From: Balamuthia mandrillaris
Taxonomy: Eukaryota; Discosea; Longamoebia; Balamuthiidae
Assembly: GCA_031835245.1 (NCBI GenBank)
Contig: JAVKOQ010000108.1
Location: forward strand, 1 to 64,000
Direction: 5' to 3'
DNA length: 64,000 bases
The notes beneath the pieces are model-generated. The model made no database searches and was not told the DNA's origin. It worked only from the letters and a program-made list of their open reading frames with translations. A program made the translations under genes and the position numbers. This document shows positions 23,093 to 35,800 of this stretch, piece after piece (the stretch's first letter is position 1; the number at the start of each line of letters is the position of its first letter).

Positions 23093-26000
23093 ATGAACCA
23101 AAACCAACCCCAGTGGGACCTACTTGATGAGGACGAAGAGGAGAATGAAGATCTGACTGTTCGGAGCGTCAGCTGTGCAAATCCGTGGACCAGCGAGGTG
23201 TTGTTACAGGAATTGGAGCAAATAGAAAAAGATAAGGAAGCTAAACCTTTCGCGGGTGTGGAGGAAAGTGGCACGATGTCCTACAAGGACTCCCAAAAAG
23301 AAAAAAAACACCGGCTCTCCTTCGAACAGTTTGATAAGCAGCAGGCGGCCCACTGGCTTCAAGAGCAGGGCGTCTATTTATCCAACGCCGCTGCCTCTCC
23401 TGCTAAGGAAATATTCTTGAAAGCATGGCTTGTGCTGCAACAAGGAGCGGATGAGGTTCTCTCTTTCGACGTGGGCGCGTTCGACGAAGCCATCGACTTG
23501 GTCAACCGCGAGGCAGAAAACACGTTGCTCCAAAGGCAGCTCATGGACGAGGACTCTTTGCCTCACGTGCAAACGGTCCGCAAGGACTTGTTGCTGGTCT
23601 TCGCCAAGGTGTGCAAGCTCGCGCCGATGTTTGGAGAGAAGCTTGGCACAGTCAGCGGCGAACTGATTAGAGATGCGGATAGCGAAAAAGGTCAAGCGAA
23701 CAACGTTGCCAGAAAGCTCATCATGCGCTTGAGGGCCGTTAGGCATTTGTATTGTCAATGCCGGACTCTGAGTAGACGACAAAGCAAGCAGGACATCGAG
23801 ACGGAAGAGGAGGCAGCAAGAATGCTGGGTTACAGTCGCGAGCAACTTCGGCCCTCTGAGAGAAGGAGCATTTCCAATGAGGAACTTCTTGCCCTCATCC
23901 AGGGAGAAGGGCCTCAGGGTCGTGGCGACCTTTCAAGAGAGGAGTACAAGCTTAATCCCCGGCACATGCGAAGCAATTTGGAGTTGCTGTTGGATCGAGT
24001 CGTTCGTGTGCTCAAAGCCAACCGGCGGACGGCTAGAACGACCCGTGAATGTGTTATTCCAGACATGTTTAAAGACCTCGGGCCAGAGTCAGAGGCAGAG
24101 CTTAAAGCAAGATTGGTGAAGGATGGCACGTTGGCCACGATTGCTCGTCTCCAGAAGGAGCTGCATCTTCCCGAAGCCAAACTCCCGTTTGAATACGATG
24201 AGGCGGTGCAACGGATAGAAATGGAAGTCCTTCGCCGGTTGCGAACCACCCAGAAAAAGATGTTGAACATCAAAGAACTGCATAATGAGCTCCCAAGGCT
24301 TGACGAAATAGCCACAACGACTGCTCGCAGTTTTGAAAGCGCTTTCTTTTCCAATGAAGCCGTTGGTTTCAACCACATCCTTACTAGCACCAGGTCAACA
24401 AGACGGCGAGTCGGTGGAGGAACGCTTTTGAGAGAGGTGGGCCTTCGTTTGGACGGAAAATACAAGTACAACGGTCTGATTCGGGCCAAAGAGGCGCCAG
24501 AATTGGATGAATGGCGGGGAAGTATTCCAGAAAATGCTCACTTCGTGTCTTTTCGTCGGCGAGGAGGGGCAAACGGAGCTGATGAAGCTAAGAGTTTATT
24601 GGAAGAGGAAGAGGAGGATAAGACGTTAGCGGCATTACTGCGAGGAACAAGCCCTAATGGCTCCAAATTGCGCTGGATCTACTTTACTCTAGAAGGCGAG
24701 CTTTTCCAGGTTAGTCTTCTTCTCTCGTTTTGTCTCTAGGGCCTCACTCTCTCAATATAAGATCGACCTCCACAATTGTGATGTGTTAAGCAAACACATT
24801 GGATACACAGACGTTCCCTGTCGGCACATTATCGTCAAAAGCGTTAAGGACGGAAGCCTGTTTCGTCGCTTTGTGCTGCATATCAAGAGTGATACTCTAC
24901 TTGATCCTGCCCTGCAAAAAATACTTGAAAGCAAGATGGTACTTCTTTACCAACACTTGATTTTGGTCCTCTATCTCATTTGTACCTCTGCTTGTTTTGT
25001 TTTGTTCTGTTTTTTATTTTGTTTTGTTTTGTTTGTTTTGTTTTTATAACCACAGAAGAGATATTCCACACAAGAAAGCGGCTTGGTTCTCTCCCGTGTC
25101 TTCGAATTCTTCAGCAACGCACAGTTCACCAAATCCAAGCGCAAAGGCTTTGATCCTCTGTTGTGCTTTAACACGAGCAATCAACTGCACACCAATGTTT
25201 TTCCTCAACTTAAGGACGAGTTAAAGCAGGCTTGGCGCGAATTTCATCCTCCTTCCGAGTATGTGGCCATTAACTATGCGTTGTGGTTCTTCTCTATTGT
25301 TCTCTAAACAGTGAAACTGCAGGCACGACGAAATGGCCCTGAAGGAAACCAAACGACTACTGATGGAACTGATCCTCGCTGGGCCAAGCTCGAAGCATGT
25401 GGCCATAGCAAACCACAAACATATACGTTACTTGCTGGCGCTGGCCGACAAACGTTTATTAGTAAAGGTCTTTTGTGTCGAACGCTCCAACTTACATGCC
25501 TTACAGCGTAATATGGATAATTTGGACGGCAGCAACTTGGTTATCTGCATACTCTATGTCACTGGTGAGTTCTGTTTTGCTATCAGGAAATTATTGCTTG
25601 GTTTCGTTGTCTTCATCGTTTTGCTTATTTTGCTTTTAATCCATAATCAAGGCAAGCTATCTGCGGTGGACATCGGTCGCTTGGTTGATAGGGTCAAAGG
25701 CAAGTCCTTGCGTCTCGTCATCAAGTTTTATTCCCAGCTGTACCACGCCCTCTGCGTTACTGGTCGGCTAAGCGCAGTGATATTGCCTCCCTCGCTGCCA
25801 GTTCATAGATCGGCAAAGACTTGCCCATACGACTCTAACATGGCAATGACGAGACTCATGCAGCTCGTTCAGCGCAGGTTGCATAAGCAGCCGCATCACA
25901 TGAACATCGTCGCCAAGGATGTTGTGTCAAGACTGAGAAAACGCAATGTGGAGCAGATGGAATGGCAAGCGGTAGAACGAGAATGGAGGAAAAGCGTTGT

Positions 26001-29000
26001 TGACTTCAGCAATTCCGAGGACTTTGCACCCAAGGTCTATCGCGTTTTGATTACCGGCAACCTTCCTGAAATCAAAGCCTACTATCAAGCGGAGGACATC
26101 AGCAAGCTCGCGATCATCGACTGCAGTTCTAAGGATGTTGAAAAGGAGTTGGAAAGTCGATTGCAAGTAGCCGCAGGTCATAATAATGCTGTCAAGCAGC
26201 ACGGCGCCTCCAACAGAGTTGAACTTGAAAACAACTTTTGCCTTATACTTCTCAACGCTCATCTTCTTTCGGATTCACATAGACGTTATGCAGCCTCGTG
26301 TGCAGTTCGAGCCTGTAGCTTGTTGTTATTTGTTGTGCCCTTGTTCAATCCAGACGATCTTACCATCAATGTTAGGGAAGGAAATCAGCATTTTGCACTT
26401 CAGGTACTGCCACTTTCTTCTTCATCATCATCATCACCTCTCTCCTTGGCTTTTTATCATGGCGTTCAATTGTTGATGAACTCCATTAGGGAGCGTATTG
26501 GAGCACTCTTTCTTGCAAAAGTTTTACCGAGTTCTCTCCTGCCGTTGTCTTCGTATTTCGTGTGCTTCGCTTGTTGCTTGGTTCGCTAGTCAAGATAGAC
26601 ATATTGGGTAGCATTGACGAATGTCTCATGCGTCATGACCAGCAACTCTTGGATCCAGTGTTGCGATCAATCAACGAGCAGGAGCCTTCCATTCCATTGC
26701 AAGTCCTACGCGAATGCTTGACTGTCATCCTCCATCACTCCCCATCTCCTCATCGTAGCTGGTCCAATACACCAGACACAGGCTCCTCTTTGCACGAACA
26801 GCTCTCCACTATCAGCTGTTCTTATATACGCAAACACTTCGACCACTCCGCCCTCCCTATGGACATTTCTTTTGAAATGTTCATACGGGAATCAACCGTA
26901 TGCCAAATTCTTCCTCAGCCTGAAAGGATTGCTTCCTGGCTTGCTAGTGTTCTGTTCGAGGGAGATACTTCTGCTGCTAAAGAAGTGGTTCAGCTAGCGT
27001 TAAAGACGGCCCCGTTGGTTCATTCCCAACATTTGTTGGCATACATGGAGAGTGACAACCACTGGGCAAAAGATCCTAGCGAGGACCATCCTTCTGTTCA
27101 AGAGATACTATCCTATGGCTATGTAGGCCATGATTCGTCGATGGATAAACAAGAGCTGCTATTCCAACAAAGCCTTTTAGGCAACGAACTCGATTGGAAC
27201 ACTCTGGCGAGCGAATGGAAACTATTCCCACATAGTCTCGACTTTTTGATGAAGTTGTTGCTGGTTTATCCCTACAACTTGAAGCTCTTGAGCTGTGTGT
27301 CAAATGCCTCGCTGTTTCAACTGCTGGAAAATGCGACAGTCCATCGATATCGCCCTATCTTCGAGAGGTTAAACAGAGCAGTACAGGAAATGGATGCCTT
27401 TCTGCATACTCTTCAAGTTAGTGCTAATCTTTCTCTCTCTCTCTCTCTCTCTCTTACTCACCTTCTCTCTCTCTCTCTTCTCTCTTCTCTCTTCTCTCTT
27501 CTCTCTCTCCCCTCCAATTGACCTGCTTCACCATACTACAGATTCCGAATGACGATGATGCTCAAGATTTTTTACGCATTCTGAAATGGCTGCTACTTAA
27601 TACAAAAGAGATACCCTCTGGCGAACTTCAAATAGATGAATGGGATATTAGTGCTCTAATCAGGCATCGTATCCCTCTCATGCTCGCCAACGAGAACGTC
27701 ATCGATAGAGTTCTTCCCATAGTTCTCTCACTAGATGGACCAGATGGTAGGTGGCATTACTGATTCTTATATGATTGAAGATCTAAAATTATTCTCGTTT
27801 GCTCTGCAGACTTGTTGTACCAGCAAGTAGGCCTTAGGACCTTCTTTCTTGGCCAGGCAGCGCCAGCAGCAAATAAGATACTCGCCGAAGAGAGGTTACT
27901 ACATTACTTCCATTTCAGTTGTTGAGACGGGTGAACAGCTTCTAATTTGTCAAAATAACTAATAACTTGTGCAAATAGTTACCCTCTCGGTGCTGTATTT
28001 GTGCATTTCATGTTTCATCCACATATTCTTAAACTAGCGCATCAAGAACAACATGCGTTTGTTTCGAACGAGCGCAGTATCAGCATTATGGAGTGGCTCA
28101 TTAAAGGCAATATTATCTCTTTAAAATTGGCAGAGCGCTTTACTCCAAAGGCGTATGCTACAATGCTTGCTCGCTCCACATCCACCACCCAAACTGATGC
28201 TCTTTGGTCGGCCTTTTCAAAGTCAGCTAAACATACAAAGGTTTTGTCTTTCCTTCTTTCAAACATGTTTTGCTCTTTGCTGAGCGTTGCTTTCTCTTTC
28301 AAAGGAATCAAGGAATATGTTTTTAACTGAGGTCATAGAATATGCTGATGAGTTAACCACCTCTCAAAGTCAAATGATTCGTTTTCTAGAACTTGTTACC
28401 TCTTCTACTGAATATAAGGCGTTAGAGTTTGTTAAACTTGGAAGCGGTTACCGAAGTCTCTACGAAGCATTGGAACAGGTAAGACTGTTGACAAGAGGGA
28501 GTTTTTTTCTACAAATTTTAATGGTGGGTTTTTTGCTTCCTATGCTGCAGCAATCATTTGAAATGGTTCAAATGAACCAGCAGATCCCTATCGAGTATTC
28601 AGAGAAGATAAAGCGGCTGTATATTGCGTCATTCCCAGATGAAAAGATTGATATAGCTGTGGAGAAGGAAATTAGCAAACATTGTGCATGTGTGACTTCT
28701 GCTGGATGGGAACAGGTTCTTCTCTTGTTGCTGGATGAGCCGCAAGCACAACGTAATTTCTTGATGATATTGGCTTGGTCCTTTCACCCTTTCCGAGCTC
28801 TTCCTCTTAACTACACTGATGAAACTCAAGTCAGGAGGTTCTTCAAGGTAACTCTTCCTTTTTTTTTTTTTTTTGTAACCCAACTTTTGTTTTCTGTTTT
28901 TGTTTCCTCTCTTACTGTTTTCTGCTAATTGCGAGTGAACCTTACTACTAGGCAATTGTGACACACCCATCAGTTGCCTTTCAACTCAAAGTGGAAAGAA

Positions 29001-32000
29001 ACCTGCATTGTGTTGACAACCTTGCTCTATACCTTGTTGCTCCTCACTTTCTTGATCAGTCCGTGTTTTCTTACTATAACTCCGTTTTTAGATTTTATCC
29101 AGATCTACAAAAGCACTATCTCGTTATTTGCCAGAAAGAAAGCTTGCACGCTAGCAGCTACAGCATTGTCATACCGGAGGTTTGTTCATTGTTCGTTGAG
29201 TAAAGATAAAAATTATGGCCATGTTGCTCAAACCTCACTCTACGGCATATTGCAGAGATCGCTGCCAGAAATCATCATTGAGGAGTTGCTTTCCAGTTCC
29301 TATCCCTTAGATGTGTGGAAGGAGCAGAAAGACCGTTTGAACCTCAAGTACGATGTAACGTCCGGCGTGAACGAAGAGCTCTTCTACCAAAACCTCTCCG
29401 CGCTGTGCAACACAAGGCTCATGACTTTTCGCAACAACAATGCACAAAAGATTGAGGATGAGAAGACTCAACGCTTCGTGGCAGGCGTTATTTTGGCTTG
29501 GTTTTGGGCAATGGGCATCTCCATGTCTATCTTGGAAGAAAAGCTGGCGGCGTTGGGTCAAATGGACACTGTCGTTTGGCTGAGACAACAAACAAACATG
29601 GACCATTTGGTCACCGAACCAACTTTGTATCCTGTTCCAGCTTACATAGACGTAAAGATGCGGTTTGATACAACAGCGACCTTGTTTGGGGTTACCAAGG
29701 AGGCTTCCCTTTATACATATCAAGTACGTTTCTAGCATCGAACTGTTAAGTTTCTTCGTCTTTGCTCATGTTTCTTGTTGTCTGGACTCTCACAGACCAT
29801 GGTCACCATGCTAGACGACTCGCAAAACTTTACGGTCAAGCCGCAGGAACTGCTCGTCCCTTGTGGGGAAAATCAATACAAAAGGTCTAGCTCCTACAAA
29901 CAACTTCACCGGTTGGCCGTGGAGGCTTTTGCTGTTCGTTTCGCTGGAATGCTTCGTAACGTTCAGAGCCATGGCAACTGTTATCAACTCACCGATCTGG
30001 AAACCTACAGCCATCGCCTCTTTCTTGTGCTGCGAGCGATGATGCTAGATCGCTTATCTTCTTCGTTTTGCCGTAATCCCATCCATCTCGTCACGGAGAT
30101 TCTCACTGTCTTCATTCACACCATCAAAGCCCAACTCCGCGATATGCAGCCAGATCGTGCTAAAGTCCTTCAAGCAATTACCACTCGTTGTGTTGCAAGT
30201 CGGATCTTTGTTGCTGGCCAGGCAACACTCTTGCAGATTCTCAGCGAACTGTTTTCCATCTGCAAACTGGAACAGTTTTCTTGTTGTAGACACACCTGGA
30301 ATGAACTGCTCTATGTACCCCTTCACCCTCCCTTTTTCTTTTCGTTGTATTTTGGGTCTACCTGACTTAGTTTTTTTTTTTCTACTTAGTGGCAACATTC
30401 GTTCGCGATCCAATGCGAGACGTTGAAGGACTCAGCTCTTAAAGAACAGCTCACGCTTGAAATCCGCAGACACGATGGCAGCAGCACCCTCTCTTATGAA
30501 TACCTTCAACTCCATTCAAACCTTCCCGCTAGGCCTCCCGTAGTTTCTTCCATAACTTCAAAGGGGAAAGAGCGGGTCGTTGACTCCAACCACGGCTGTT
30601 CAGCAAGCACGGAAGATCTGGACGGAGGGGCAAGGTCACTGGGTCCATCACTGATGGACTGCAGCGCTGTTGCAGAAACGTGCTTGTTCAAACTTGGCCA
30701 AGTGACGACTGCAACTGCGAACAACGGAACGGAGGACATTCGAGCCAGACCAAACCAAACTGTCCTGGGAAGCCAGACCAAAGAGGACGACGAACTGGGA
30801 GACGGCGTCATCTACTGCCACCATCTTTTGGAGATTGCCTCTTATGACCTCTTCTCAGAAATGAAGCTCAAAGCAGGATTAGAGAGTTACTTGGTGCAAC
30901 ATCCCTACAAGCCTTGGCTGTACTGTTTTATGCCAGCGGAGATTATTGCTGACATGCTGAAGAATCCTGTCAAGTACAAAAACGAGCAGCGTGTCTTCCA
31001 GGTAAGGCTTCTTCCCCATTCTTTTCGTTTCGTTTTTGTTTTCTGTTCTTGAAGAAAGGCTGAAGTATCTTTGGGCACAATAGGGCAAAGTTGTAGCATA
31101 CTACCAGAATAATATTGTGGCTTGGACTACCCTCTCACAAACTTGTCCTAGCCGTACTTTGCTAGTCATTGATGGTATGCTGCTGAAAAAAGGTTCAGAC
31201 AACAAGACATGGATTCCAACGGTCATTGGCTACGACTTTGTGCTCGCCTCGCAAGCGTTGTCGCTGGAGTCTGACCTCTTCTTCTGGCACCTGCTGTACA
31301 CCTACAAACTTTTGGGATACCGCATGAGCCAAGCCATGGTCAACCTGTTGGAGTTTCTTTGTAGAGTCGTTTTTTCCCTTTGGAAGGACAATCACCCCTA
31401 CGATGAACTCGTGGCCCTCCAGAACGACAAAGAGAAGCACGTCTCTGTTGTTTCCCTTCTTAACCAAATGTACTCGGATCCACAACGAGAAAGCGACCGA
31501 CAAGAGATGGAAAGTCTTGCGCTCTCGTTGATGGACTTTGTTGCGGTGGTGATTGCGGAGGCTACCGATACGAAACAAAAAACCACCGCCTTTGTCATCA
31601 TTCAGGAGCAACTCAGCAAACGAAACGAGAGCAACAAGTACTCCTCCATTAGAAATTTCGTCCCTCAACTGGAAGACCTCGTTCTGAGCAGTACGGGAGA
31701 TCGTGGGCAGATATTATGTGTACTTGAACGGAAATACGACCTTGATGTTATCTTCGGAGCAAACGCTTTGCAGCATACCAGAGAGCTGTGTCTCCACTGG
31801 CAGAAAATGGATGAAGATGATGAAATGATGGATGATGTTATATTCTGGGATGAGGACTTTGAAACGATTTTTGAGCCTGACCAAAAACAACCCGCGGCCA
31901 AGTCCGACCAGTCGTCGACTCTCCCTCAAAGATCAGGTACAAACTTTTGCACTTTCATTTCTTCTTGCAAACATTTCTAATATCGGTGTGTTTTTCCTTT

Positions 32001-32773
32001 TTATGCAGTGGCCAAGCAGCAACGTGAAACCAGCAAAGATGCAAGCTTAGCGAGATTCCGACCCTTTGGCACGTATTGTGGATTAGGTTATGGAGATTAC
32101 TCCCTGCGGGACAGAAACCAACTGTTGGCGTTAGTGGGCTGTAATCCTCCCATTTTTTACCATTTTGTGGACAAGCTCACCTCTTACAACGCGGAGGACC
32201 TTTGTGCCGGTATCACGATCGCTTATTTTCTCCACAAGAGACTTTATCACTCGCTGGGCTATGCTACCTCTACGAGCATCACAGAATCAAATACCGTGGA
32301 GATTGGTGATGTTACATCCAGCATAGGAGAAGAGAAGCTGAAGAAGATAGCGGGCAACAAAGATCAGAAACAAACACACCTTTATACCAAATGGCTTGTC
32401 AACGTGCTGAACTCTCCCTTGTCGCTGGAGCACAAGGCATGGTTCCTCAACCTGTGCAGCCACTTCTATCCTCTTCTGCCGCCCATCGCTGCCTCATCGA
32501 CTACTACTGCCAGATCTTCGTCGGTGGTTGCGCATTGCCTTGCTCAGAATTGCCCCATACACTTTTTGCGTCAAGTCTTGTTGGGAACGTGCTTGGTCCC
32601 ACAAACCATAGAACCCTTCTGCCGCCGTAAGGACTGCAAGTACGGTGTATACTTTGTCAATACACACACCTTGAAGCGTATGCGTGATCTCGGGCTTCCG
32701 TTGGCACTGGTAGATTTGTCTTCCGAGATTGAATCTGGCACTGTTTCTCCTGATCACATTTATGAACGAGTAC

Positions 32774-32833
<60 letters not shown>

Positions 32834-35800
32834 CAAAAAACCTTTATTGCTTTCTTATTCAGTTTTTTTTTCTAGATGGTTTCACATTTCACTGGCTTTA
32901 CCTGTTTTGTATTTGTGCAAGGTCTCCCTGTTATTGATGACCTGCTGCTCAAATGGTGTTGCGAGGTAAGTTCCCTACAAGCAACAATCCAAATCATCAA
33001 AGAACATACTGACGTTACCTTTGCTTGTCAAAATAGTACACTGAGAAGTTTCCTTGGCGTTTTTTCTTTTTTGAGGGGACTGATACGTCCTTCAATTTCT
33101 CCGAGAATCGAGATCGTTGTAACTATTCGTTTTACTTCCGTCACAGTCTCAACGAGTGGCAATTAGGCGCTGCCGGGCACAACATTACCACTTATCATGT
33201 TCAGTTTAACTCGCTTCAGAGCACACACGCGCATGCAGGAGATGCTTACCGTGATGAGCAGTTGAGCTCCAGATTGTTGCACAACAATCGAGAATGGAGT
33301 GAGTTGTTTCTCGCTCACTTTGGACTTTATGCTAAATGGCCAAAGAAATCGGAAGCCTTACCTGACTGGGAAAGGACCTTCAACGAACTTTATGACCGAG
33401 ACCAATGTGTTTTATTTGTTGTTGGACCACCAGGTTTGCCATTACTCAATGAACTCTCTATTGCTTCAACTCTTCTTTCTGCTTACGCTTCGCTCTTCTG
33501 TTGCGCCAAGGTGCTGGGAAAAGCTTCGAGTTAAACAAAAAGCGTGAAATGGAACAAAAGAAAGGCGCATTTTTTGGAATGATCGATTGCTCTAACGACG
33601 AATTAGTAGAGAGAGCTATGGAGGACCTGCTCAACGAAAAGTTCCCCGAGACAAGAATGGATGGCAACTCGATCCTTGTTGCGGACGAGTTCCACATGTT
33701 ATCTGAAGAGCACAAACGACAGTTGTTTGATTGGTTTATCCCCCGTTTGAATTGGTTGAAGGTCATTCTCATCGGCAATAGGTCGAATGGTAAGTTGGTT
33801 CCCTATTGCAAGACAAACAAACAAAACGGCATTCAGCTATTAACACACATGTGCAGAATATGATGACCGTTTGTTGCAATCGGCAAGGAAACAAACTAGC
33901 GGTCAGGCCACCATCAAAAAGATACAAGGTCGACTTCGCATCGAGAAGATCTTCGAAGTGAACCACGTGAAAGAAAAGAGTGAGCATTATAATTTTCTCG
34001 ACATGTGGCACAGAGCTTCGCGCTTACTCTTCAGTGACGAAAGTATATCTCTTCGCAACGTGGACCCTCTCGTCCAAACTTTCAACCGCAGCCAACGATC
34101 TCGCGAGGAGAGCTTGGCAGAACTGCTGCTCTCCAAAGTACCTACTCTCGGCGATTACACTTGCCTTCAATTCGCCATTACCATTCTCCAGCTCTTGAAA
34201 GAGGAGAGAGGAAGAAGCCAGGACATGCAGTCCATGGGAAACGATCCCTTGGCCATGACACCGATGCAGCTCTTAGTGCGCACTGCTCTTCAGGATAAAC
34301 GAGCTGATCTGTGTTCTTACTCCGAATTCGTTCGTGGCCTTCCCAACAGTCATCGCGCTCACCCTGTCGTGCGACTTGCTGCATGGCTAACGATGCTTCA
34401 CATAGAAACATCGAAGGATCAATCTGTGCCCTCACTTGACATTTTGAAGCAATTGCGGCTAGTTGACCAAATCTTGTTCCCGTTGCTCACCGGAACAAGT
34501 CTATCCCCTTGTTCCTTACAAGGCTGCAACGCATTTACGCGCCAAGGTGATTATACCGACTTGGATTGGATGGCCAATTCTATAGAGCATGGGTACATTA
34601 TCTTGCGCGCTCTCTCCCTCTCACTCCCTCTTTCTCTCTCTGTTCCCAGTTTACTCTTTCCAGTTGTTGTCAGTTGTCAGTTGTTGTTCTTGTTCTTGTT
34701 CTTGTTCTTGTTCTTGTTCTTGTGGTAGTTATTGTTGTTGTTCTTGCTGTTGTGTTCTTGTTGATCTTGTTGTTCTTGTTGTTGATATTTATGTATGGTT
34801 TATACAGGTATGCAATAGATTGGGGAGCAGTAAGCAATGTATGGGCTCTTGAATTTGTTACTGATGCACAAAAGTTTGAACGATTGCTGAGTATTTGTCC
34901 GGTAATTCTTTCTCTTAGTCTTTGGTTCTCGTTTCCTTCTCTTCTTACCAGAGGGATATAGGACCCAAAAGCTTGCCTCTCTGCCATAACCCCAAAAAAT
35001 CTTTGCGTGTTGATAGAGTCTTTTGCAACCACAAGTCTGGCACGCAGGGTATTGGAGCACACAACGTTCATCAACACAAAAGAAAACGAATACCCCACGT
35101 CCGATTCAACCTACTTCACAGCAGCATGGTTCCTTCTCCGCAACCAATCTCCTCCTTATAGCGATGAGGTGCTTCGACAGCTGAACGTGCGGCTGTTATC
35201 GGTTCTGTTGTGGGCCTCCTTTTACAGCTTCCATTTCTTGAACGTGGTGGATGACCCAAAAGGCCGTGAAACCTTCTTAAGAGAGTTGCTGATCAAAGTC
35301 ACGACGAAACGATTGTTGAAAATGTTGAACCTAAAAGCTTATCTTTTTGGTGATGCAGATGACTCTTTGCATGGCAATTCATTGTTAACAGTAAGACTCA
35401 AAATACAAAGGATGAGACAAGACATTATTGACATCTGGTCTCATGTATTTGCTCCTCTTCTTCGAGCCGGATTGCGAAATAACGGTGCGACGTTTTTCTT
35501 CTGTTGTAAATTCTAGTTGCTGTTTTAAAGTTTTAACCTTCACTGCCAGGTATTCCCTACGAGGCCTGTTTGATGTTAGCAGCTTCACAGTACCCTGTCA
35601 ATTCAGCATGGCCTCTTCTTATCCGTCACTTGTCAGCAGTGCTGCATCAACGGGCTGATCAAGCCATAGTTAATTCGCTTGAAAACCACGAAATATTCTT
35701 CCGCCTGCACGAACGCAGCGCAGAGCAGCCAGACCACGACTTTATTCTTCCCGGAATTACGCGCTATTCCTCTGCGTCGGACCGAGAAATGGAGAAAATG